Positions 8,357 through 15,300 of a stretch of DNA of 16,592 nucleotides are shown here, in pieces (within the stretch, counting starts at the first letter, position 1; each line of letters opens with the position of its first letter). The DNA lies in assembly GCA_963578605.1 (NCBI GenBank), contig CAUZEA010000112.1:1-16592 (forward strand). Reading direction: 5' to 3'. The stretch is from JAKVCB01 sp963578605 (lineage in GTDB: Bacteria; Planctomycetota; Planctomycetia; Pirellulales; Lacipirellulaceae). The notes beneath the pieces were generated by a model. It ran no database searches, had not been told where the DNA came from, and saw only the letters and a list, made by a program, of their open reading frames with translations. The translations under genes and the position numbers were made by a program.

Positions 8357-9400
8357 ATGGAAATGATCAAGGGACCCGCGGTCTTCCTGGCCCAGTTCAT
8401 GCGCGATGAAGAGCCTTTCAACAGCATTGACACGATTGGCCCCTACATGGCGGAACTAGGCTACCGGGGCATCCAAATTCCCGGCTGGGACGAACGCACG
8501 ATCGATATCGACCAGGCCGCCAGTTCCAAGGCTTACTGTGAGGACTACCAGGGGAAGCTCCGCGAGATGGGCCTCGAGATCACCGAGGTTGCCGGATATC
8601 TCGCAGGCCAGGTGCTCTGCATGCACCCGGCTTATGAAATCCTCTTTGAGAGTTTTCACCCGCCGGGTCTCAAGGGCAACGCACTTACCGAATGGGCCGC
8701 TGGCGAACTGAAAAAATGTATCCAGGCTTCGGTCAACTTTGGCGTCACGTGCGTTCCAGTCCTCTCTGGTGCGTTTGCGTGGCACATGGTTTATCCGTGG
8801 CCACAACGCCCGGCAGGCATCATCGAAGATGCATTCAAAGAGCAGGCGAAACGTTGGCGCCCCATCCTCGACCTGGCAAACGAGAGTGGCTGTGTGCTCG
8901 GCTTTGAGCTGCACCCCGGGTCGGACGTGTACGACGGCGCCACTTTCGAGATGTTCCTCGACGTGACCGAAAACCACCCGGCAGCCTGCATTAACTACGA
9001 CCCCAGTCACTTCCTGATGCAACATCTCGATTATCTGGAGTTTATCAAGATCTACGGAGAGCGGATCAAGGGCTTCCACGTGAAGGACGCCGAGCTACAG
9101 CCAACCGGAAGAGTTGGTGTCTATGGCGGTTACCAACCCTGGGAGTGCCGCGCCGGCCGTTTCCGTTCCCCAGGGGATGGCCAGGTCGATTTTCGTCGTG
9201 TCTTCACCCTGTTGACCGAGGTCGGTTACTCTGGCTGGGCGGTCCTGGAATGGGAGTGCTGTATCAAGAATCCACGACAAGGCGCAGTCGAGGGCGCGCC
9301 GTTTATCGCCAGGCACATTATCGAAACCACCGATGTGGCGTTCGACGATTTTGCTGCTGGGAATGATCCAAAAATGAACCAGCAGATCCTGGGACTCTAA
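8357..9400 (+). CDS. Sugar phosphate isomerase/epimerase family protein (xylose isomerase-like TIM barrel)
   Basis: The 347-residue product belongs to the AP endonuclease 2/xylose isomerase-like TIM-barrel family, whose members usually isomerise or epimerise keto-sugars, inosose or hydroxypyruvate with a divalent metal. Expected metal ligands are visible at strand ends: Glu184 in GFELHPG, Asp215 and His218 in INYDPSHF, His241 in GFHVKDAE, and Glu298 or Glu300 in VLEWECC. Family-like openings are GYRGIQIPGWDE (residues 35-46) and FGVTCVPVLSG (128-138). ATG 8357 is chosen because a typical first strand follows it; ATG 8363 is possible. No strong Shine-Dalgarno or signal peptide is present. Downstream lie a 2-hydroxyacid dehydrogenase and an enolase-superfamily enzyme on the same strand, pointing to sugar or sugar-acid catabolism. 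The substrate cannot be read from sequence. Confidence 0.88.
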   Translation: MEMIKGPAVFLAQFMRDEEPFNSIDTIGPYMAELGYRGIQIPGWDERTIDIDQAASSKAYCEDYQGKLREMGLEITEVAGYLAGQVLCMHPAYEILFESFHPPGLKGNALTEWAAGELKKCIQASVNFGVTCVPVLSGAFAWHMVYPWPQRPAGIIEDAFKEQAKRWRPILDLANESGCVLGFELHPGSDVYDGATFEMFLDVTENHPAACINYDPSHFLMQHLDYLEFIKIYGERIKGFHVKDAELQPTGRVGVYGGYQPWECRAGRFRSPGDGQVDFRRVFTLLTEVGYSGWAVLEWECCIKNPRQGAVEGAPFIARHIIETTDVAFDDFAAGNDPKMNQQILGL

Positions 9401-9629
9401 CAAGGTGAACGAGCCAGTTATTCCCTCTTCGGCCCGCATGGATACCCGAAATCAAAATATAGAAATAATCGACCGATGCTGCTATGAGTTCAACCGGATG
9501 ATTATGCTTTCGGGCAGGTCACTGTAGGCTCTTGTGATTCTGAGGTATCATCGAGCAGACCACCGAGACGTTGGTCAAACACAGGATAGGTAGTCCTCGG
9601 ACTTGAACGGAACGGGATCGAAGCCGCTT
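9401..9629. other. Spacer between isomerase and dehydrogenase genes
   Basis: This 229-nt spacer has no recognisable gene. It holds an AT-rich stretch near 9450-9475 but no convincing promoter pair or terminator hairpin. The gap is long for an operon, so the dehydrogenase may have its own promoter. Confidence 0.45.
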
Positions 9630-10562
9630 ATGGAGATCTTTTCAAGTCACGACTTCACGGATGCTCAGCGACAACGCATGCAGGAAATTGCCGATTGCGA
9701 TGTCCTCCATTTCTTTGGCGAATTCGAAGATGACGACCACATGCCGGATGTATTCCCCGGCTGTGAGGTCGTTTTCGGAAACCTGCCTGCCCGCTGGCTG
9801 ATCACGACCAAAACCCTTCAATGGAAGCAGCTTATCTCGGTCGGATTCGGTGAATATACCCACCTCGACTGGTCAAAACTCGTCCGGCAGATCACCGTGA
9901 CCAACCTCGCCGGGTTTTTCGCATGCCCGGTCGCTGAAACAGCGCTCGGCGGTATTCTCTCGCTGGTTCGCGGTATCGATGAACTCTCGCGATTGAAAAC
10001 CGGGGTGGATTGGCAGAAGGATTCCTTGAGAGAGCGAAGTCAGCTGCTGGAGGACGCCACCGTTGTCATGGTGGGATTTGGATCCATCAACCGCCGGCTC
10101 GCCGAACTGCTCAAGCCTTTCCATTGCCACATCACCACGCTGAGGAGTCGGTCTACGACAGCCGACCTGGAGACGCTGCTTCCTGACACAGATATCGTCG
10201 TCTGCGCCGCCCCCGAGACCGACCTGACCAGGGGACTGTTCGATGATCAACGGCTCGCTCGGATGAAGCACGGGGCGATCTTTGTGAATCTTGGTCGCGG
10301 CTCCATCGTGGATGAGCGGGCCCTGGAGCAGGGCCTGCGATCAGGACAACTCGGCGGCGCCGTACTGGATGTCACGGACGCCGAGCCGCTGCCAAAGGAT
10401 CATTCGCTGTGGCAATGTCCTCGCACTATCCTCACACAGCACACCGCTGGCGGCACAGCCGACGAAATCGATCGCAAGATCGAGGTGTTTGCCCGGAATA
10501 TGAGACACTATCGGGCTGGAGAACCCATGATTGGAGTCGTGGACTGGGAGAAGGGATATTGA
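9630..10562 (+). CDS. D-isomer-specific 2-hydroxyacid dehydrogenase
   Basis: This 310-residue protein is an NAD(P)-dependent oxidoreductase interconverting a D-2-hydroxyacid and a 2-ketoacid. The dinucleotide fold is marked by ATVVMVGFGSINRRLAELL (residues 143-161); the usual third glycine of GxGxxG is Asn154. The catalytic set is complete: Arg223 in VNLGRGSIVDE, Glu252 in DVTDAEPLP and His271 in LTQHTAGG. The closing DHSLWQCPRTILTQH is typical of the family. Candidate starts are ATG 9630 and TTG 9603; 9630 gives the standard first beta strand (MEIFSSHDF), and neither has a clear Shine-Dalgarno. The substrate is not evident. Its neighbours, a TIM-barrel sugar isomerase and an acid-sugar-dehydratase-like enolase-superfamily protein, suggest a sugar acid or keto-deoxy acid. 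Phosphoglycerate dehydrogenase is less likely because no ACT domain or C-terminal extension is present. Confidence 0.9.
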   Translation: MEIFSSHDFTDAQRQRMQEIADCDVLHFFGEFEDDDHMPDVFPGCEVVFGNLPARWLITTKTLQWKQLISVGFGEYTHLDWSKLVRQITVTNLAGFFACPVAETALGGILSLVRGIDELSRLKTGVDWQKDSLRERSQLLEDATVVMVGFGSINRRLAELLKPFHCHITTLRSRSTTADLETLLPDTDIVVCAAPETDLTRGLFDDQRLARMKHGAIFVNLGRGSIVDERALEQGLRSGQLGGAVLDVTDAEPLPKDHSLWQCPRTILTQHTAGGTADEIDRKIEVFARNMRHYRAGEPMIGVVDWEKGY

Positions 10563-10593
10563 AGACACTATCGATCCCCGGTCGCGAAGCCCA

Positions 10594-10634
10594 CGTGAGG
10601 TCATACGCGGGCATGACCTCACGCGTCGCCCGCG
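10594..10634 (+). promoter_or_regulatory. Long perfect hairpin with loop complementary to downstream sequence
   Basis: CGTGAGGTCAT (10594-10604) pairs perfectly with ATGACCTCACG (10613-10623): 11 bp around an 8-nt loop. Seven loop bases, CGCGGGC (10606-10612), are exactly complementary to GCCCGCG at 10628-10634, allowing a pseudoknot or an alternative pairing. The structure lies 31 nt after the dehydrogenase stop and ends 27 nt before the next ATG, just upstream of AGAGAGGA (10641-10648). It has no U tract, so it is not a standard terminator. It could act on translation of the next gene, stabilise mRNA ends, or be a protein-binding palindrome. I do not recognise it as a known riboswitch. Confidence 0.6.
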
Positions 10635-10661
10635 GCGCCAAGAGAGGATGAACACATCGGC

Positions 10662-11858
10662 ATGCCAACCATCCAACATATCCGCAGCATCCTGCTCAGT
10701 TCCTCCTATGCCGACACAGACGAGCCGGAAATCAAATGCAATTTCCCGAACGGACCAAAACGCACCATTGGCATGGTCGAGGTGGTACTGGACAACGGCG
10801 TGACCGGCCTGGGCGAAGGATATCTGGCCGTGTTTGCGCCACGGGTGTTCGAAACCATCGTCGAATTGTGCACCCCTTACCTCCTGGGCAAGGACGCCTT
10901 TGAAATCGATGAATGCGTTCGCGACCTGTGCGGTGTGTGTGATTACTGGTCGCTGCAGGGCGCTGCCCGGCATGTCACCAGTGCGTTCGAAATCGCGTTG
11001 GTTGACGCTAAGGCGAAGAGCCTTGGCGTTGCAGCGTACGATCTGTTCTGCGGTGCGCCGACCGATTCAATCCGCATGTACGGCAGCGGGGGGTGCTGCG
11101 ACACACGGGAGCATTTCCGGCGGGAGTTGTCCATGCTCGATGCGATGGGCATCGACCTTTACAAAATCCGCGCAGTCAAGCACGACATTCTCCGCACGGC
11201 CTGGATTCTTGAAGAAGCGTCAAAACACGGCATTGAGATCGGCGTGGATATGTGTCAGAACCTGGCACAACCATCGCAACTCGTCGAAGACGTCGTTGCC
11301 TATGTGGAGAGCGTGCACAAGCTCACCGACAAAAGAATCGTCTTTCTCGAAGAAGCGATTGGCCCAGCCAACCCGCAGGGCTTCAAGGCGTTGCGGGAAC
11401 GCGTTAAGCCGCGGGTCTGCGGCGGGGAGATCATCACGACTCCTACGGAAATGATCGAGCGGATCGAGAATGACATTTACGACTTTGTACAACCAGATGC
11501 ATCGGTCATCGGGGGCCTCGGGGCGGTGATGAAGGTGTTCGATGCCGCAGCGGCCAGAGGTACCGACGTGGTCGTTCACGCCTGGGGTGGTCCGGCGGCC
11601 CTGATGGCCAATTACCACGCCGCCTTCGCCGGCAATGGAAAACTCGTCGAGTATCCCATGCTTGCCTTTCCACTCCGCGAGGCCATGGTGGGTGATCAGA
11701 TGCGGATCGAAGGTGGACGCCTTTTGCGTCCGACGGCGGCGGGGATCGGTGTCACGCTTACACCGCAAATCGAGGCGCAATTCCCGTTTGACCAGACCGC
11801 CGTATACGATTGTCAGGGCATCGACTACGGCTCCCCACCTGACGAGTCCTGGCAATAG
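10662..11858 (+). CDS. Mandelate racemase/muconate lactonizing enzyme family protein (enolase superfamily)
   Basis: The 398-residue product has the full enolase-superfamily layout: an N-terminal capping domain (about 1-135) and a (beta/alpha)7-beta barrel. Metal ligands are Asp196 (GVDMCQN), Glu230 (FLEEAIGP) and Glu256 (VCGGEIITTP). The catalytic residues fit the mandelate racemase subgroup: Lys168-Ile-Arg170 at the second strand, and a His-Asp pair of His306 (VVHAWGG) and Asp279 (QPDASVIGGLG). Such enzymes abstract a proton next to a carboxylate; most relatives are acid-sugar dehydratases giving 2-keto-3-deoxy acids, but racemases also occur. KxR instead of KxK narrows the reaction but does not fix the substrate. 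AGAGAGGA (10641-10648) lies 13 nt before the ATG, somewhat far. An out-of-frame ATG at 10648 is not a start for this protein. The gene follows the dehydrogenase by 99 nt. Confidence 0.9.
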   Translation: MPTIQHIRSILLSSSYADTDEPEIKCNFPNGPKRTIGMVEVVLDNGVTGLGEGYLAVFAPRVFETIVELCTPYLLGKDAFEIDECVRDLCGVCDYWSLQGAARHVTSAFEIALVDAKAKSLGVAAYDLFCGAPTDSIRMYGSGGCCDTREHFRRELSMLDAMGIDLYKIRAVKHDILRTAWILEEASKHGIEIGVDMCQNLAQPSQLVEDVVAYVESVHKLTDKRIVFLEEAIGPANPQGFKALRERVKPRVCGGEIITTPTEMIERIENDIYDFVQPDASVIGGLGAVMKVFDAAAARGTDVVVHAWGGPAALMANYHAAFAGNGKLVEYPMLAFPLREAMVGDQMRIEGGRLLRPTAAGIGVTLTPQIEAQFPFDQTAVYDCQGIDYGSPPDESWQ

Positions 11859-11863
11859 ATTGG

Positions 11864-11892
11864 CGAAGGTTACCGCTCCCGATGTACCTTCG
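11864..11892 (+). terminator. Hairpin after the enolase-superfamily gene, possible terminator
   Basis: CGAAGGT and AC (11864-11870, 11872-11873, with one bulged T at 11871) pair with GTACCTTCG (11884-11892) around a 10-nt loop. It begins 6 nt after the TAG stop. There is no U tract after it, so if it ends transcription it is not a standard intrinsic terminator; it may protect the mRNA 3' end instead. Confidence 0.35.
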
Positions 11893-12145
11893 TGAATGGT
11901 GATTCATGTTCGCATCCGTAGAACGTTGCTCCCCGCGCGTGCTCTCTTGTAGGCTTGAAGAAAGAGTTACTCATCCAAACCGTCGGTGACAAGCTTGTCC
12001 TGGCCGGTCAGGGGGAACGTGGCCCGCACGATGCAGTCTACACGTTTCTGGAAAATCGGCACGGCAGCGCCCGAACCGGAAGGTCGGTTGATCCCAAGAA
12101 CCGAGCCCGCAAAATGCAAATGATTTCGATTTCTGGATGAAAATA

Positions 12146-12174
12146 TAGACGTTTTTAGTGGCCCATGTTATACT
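12146..12174 (+). promoter_or_regulatory. Candidate sigma-70 promoter for the giant surface protein gene
   Basis: TAGACG (12146-12151, four of six -35 bases) and TATACT (12169-12174, five of six -10 bases) are separated by an optimal 17 nt. They lie in the most AT-rich part of the spacer and point toward the giant gene, whose ATG is at 12388. Transcription from here would give a leader of about 200 nt. Confidence 0.45.
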
Positions 12175-12302
12175 CAAAAGTTGTGGTACTTGAGAGCCTC
12201 TCGCAACGTTGCACCTCACACCCATCTACACGTGAAATACGAGACCAAAAACCGAAGACTGCCGGCGGCCAAAAACACCCACCCTGAACACGGCCTTTGG
12301 TC

Positions 12303-12320
12303 TTTAACGGTGACGTTAAA
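12303..12320 (+). promoter_or_regulatory. Perfect hairpin with GTGA tetraloop in the leader of the giant gene
   Basis: TTTAACG (12303-12309) and CGTTAAA (12314-12320) are perfectly complementary around GTGA, a GNRA-type tetraloop. It lies 67 nt before the ATG and downstream of the candidate promoter, so it would be in the mRNA leader. It could be an RNA element, or a DNA operator of the same symmetry. No U tract follows. Confidence 0.4.
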
Positions 12321-12387
12321 CTGGGCCCAAAAACTCGACTCCCGTCGAACGCATTGGGGACCACAAGAGGCCTAGGAACAGTGAGAT

Positions 12388-15300
12388 ATGGCGATTTCTT
12401 CTGGTACGAGTTGGTGGTACCCGTGGCGGACCTCTAGCCGCGCCCGTCCCGGGAGACACGCGCTGGCACGTCGGCCAGTCTCTCGTTATTGCCGCCCACT
12501 CGCACTGGAATCGCTTGAACAGCGATGCTTGCTCTCCTTCACGGCAGTTGGCTCGTTTGGCGGCTCGCAAGCTTCGTGGGCCGATTTTGACAACGACAAT
12601 TGGGTGGACTTGTACACCGACGGCATGGTCTATCGCAACAACAATGGTACTCTCACCTCTTTCCAATCGTTAGGCGGTGGTGTTTGGGGCGACTTCAACA
12701 ACGACAGCTTTATCGACATATACAATTTCAGCAGCAACATGTTGTATCAAAACAACGGTGGCACGGGGTTTATCAACGTCTCGCCGATGCTTCCGGATCT
12801 AAGTCATTTGCCCTCCAGGCACGGAGCTGCCTTTGGCGACTTCACCGGTGATGGCTTTCTCGATTTATACGTGGGCGGGTATGAGGGGAACGGCTATTAC
12901 CCTGACGTCCTGATGGTTAACAACGGTGGGCAATCGTTTGACATCGCTTGGACCCAAAGTAACGACGCAGTCATTACTGTGGGAAACCCTCGTCCGGCGC
13001 GGGGAGTCCACCCCTTTGACTACGATGAAGACGGCGACCTGGATATCTACGTCTCTAACTATCGATTGGAACCCAATCCCCTGTGGGAAAACGACGGGGA
13101 AGGAAACATTACCGATGTATCGAACACAACGGGCTCGACCGGCGGATATGGGCATACGATCGGCTCGGCCATCGGTGACCTCGACAACGATGGCCATCTC
13201 GATATCTTCGTCGGCAACTTTTCACACGACCCACCTTTTGCGCCCCAGCCGGGAGCCCGATTCTTGCGTAACACAGGTCCCTCGGGGGACTACAACTTTG
13301 AGCAAATGTTGGACTGGGACTACCACGGCGACAACCGATCCGAATGGCAGGAATCTTACGCCTCCGGTAGCCTCGCCGACTATGACAACGACGGCTACCT
13401 GGACCTCTATTTCACCACTGTCTACGGGGGAGACAACGCGCGACTTTATCGCAACAACGGTGGTGTATGGAACTTCAACAACGTGACCAGTTCTGAGGGG
13501 TTAGCAGGCCAACCAACAACCTACCAGGCAGCGTGGGCCGACTACGATAACGACGGCGATGTAGACCTCATAACTGGGGGCACGCTCTACCGCAACGATA
13601 CTACCGGCAACAACTGGCTGAAAGTCACCCTGAGGGGCGACGGATCTAATGTGAGCACCACGTCGATTGGTGCGGTGGTACGGGCTGAAGTGAACGGCCA
13701 AACTCTTACCCGGCAGGTCGACGGCGGATCGGGACAGGGCAATCAGAACGACCAGACGTTGCATTTTGGTTTGGGCAACTACTCAGGGAGTGTGCCACTG
13801 GAAATCACCTGGCTCGACGGCACGGTGGTCACCCTCACCGCCCCGGCCAATCAGCACTTTGAGTATTCTTATGGTGGTTCCGGTCTTGAAGATACGGTCC
13901 TCTATGATATTGGCGAAGTTGGCCGAATCACCAACCTGACCCATAACGCACAAACAGTCACACTCGACCGCAGCTATAAAAACCCGGTCGTGTTCGCCCA
14001 ATCCCCATCCAACAACGAAAGCCAGCCAGCCGTGGCGCGCGTGAGCAATGTCCAGTCCAACCAGTTCACAATCGCTTTAGCCGAGTCCTCCGACGGCAAT
14101 ACCACACACGCCAGCGAGATGGTGACCTACGTGGTTGTCGAGGCAGGCCGGTACACCCTGGGCAACGGGACTGAACTGGAAGTCGGGCTGGTGAATACCG
14201 CAAAAACAGTTGGAAACCGGATGTCCAATTCTTGGGAGTCGGTAAGCTTCTCGGAATCGTTTTCAGAAACTCCTGTTATTTTAACCCAAATCCAGACCAC
14301 CAACGGTTCGGATTTTCTTTCAACCCGGTATTTAGCAACCTCTTCCTCCTCGTTCCTTTTCGGACTAGAGCAGGAAGAGCTGATGTCGACGCCCGGTGCG
14401 GAAGAAACCGTTGGCTACCTGGCCATTGACAGGGGCACGGGCAGTTGGAACAGCATGAAATACGACGCGGGATCGACAGCCAATGCTGTGACCGATGCGC
14501 TGTACGACCATTCGTTTGCGACCTCGTTTGCAACACCCCCAGCTTTGCTGACCTCGCTGGCAACCTATGACAGCGGTGACAACGGCCATGTACGGTTTGA
14601 TAACCTCACCGAAATTGGTGTACAGCTAAAGGTCGAGGAGGACCAATCGTATGACAGCGAGACGACCCATACCACCGAAGTTGTGGACTACCTGGCCATT
14701 GGCGGGGACGGGACACTGACGGCACAAGTTCCCCAACTGCCAGTGGGAGAAGTTGGACAGATCACCGATCTCACCCACAACCACCAAACCATTTCGCTGA
14801 ACAGAACCTACACGGATCCTGTCGTCTTTGCCCAATCCGCCTCAAGCAACGACAGCCAGCCAGCCGTCGTGCGAATACGTGATGTCCAGGATGACCAGTT
14901 CACAATTTTCCTGGCTGAACCCTCAAACCAGGGAAGTTCCCACGGTAGCGAAACGGTCAGCTACGTGGTTCTGGAGGCTGGCAAACACCGGCTCAGTAAC
15001 GGTACATGGCTGGAAGTCGGCACGGTTAGTACCAGCAAGACGGTTGGCAACCGGATGACCAATTCCTGGGAAGCGGTTAATTTCGAAACAAGCTTTTCCG
15101 AAACCCCCGTGATCCTGAGCCAAGTCCAAACCAACAACGGTGCCGATCTCCTGCAGACCCGCTACCTGGCAACCTCTGGTTCCTCCGTGCTGCTGGCCTT
15201 GGAACAGCAAGAAAGTACGACAACGTCCAGTCCGGAGGAAATCATCGGTTACCTGGCCATCGAACCAGGCTCTGGCACGTGGAGTGGCATGCGTTACGAA

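Larger units (their letters stand above)
11859..12387. other. Intergenic region and leader upstream of the giant surface gene
   Basis: This 529-nt spacer holds a hairpin just after the enolase-superfamily gene, a good candidate promoter at 12146-12174, and a hairpin in the presumed leader at 12303-12320. A short TTG-initiated open frame at 11955-12140 has no recognisable features, so I do not call it a gene. A second small stem with a GGAA loop (12071-12087) is weak. The presumed leader from the promoter to the ATG is about 200 nt, long enough for post-transcriptional control. Confidence 0.55.

Noticed and set aside
11955..12140. A 61-codon open frame starting with TTG.
   Set aside because: It has no ribosome-binding site, no recognisable features and unusual composition; it lies in a promoter-rich spacer.
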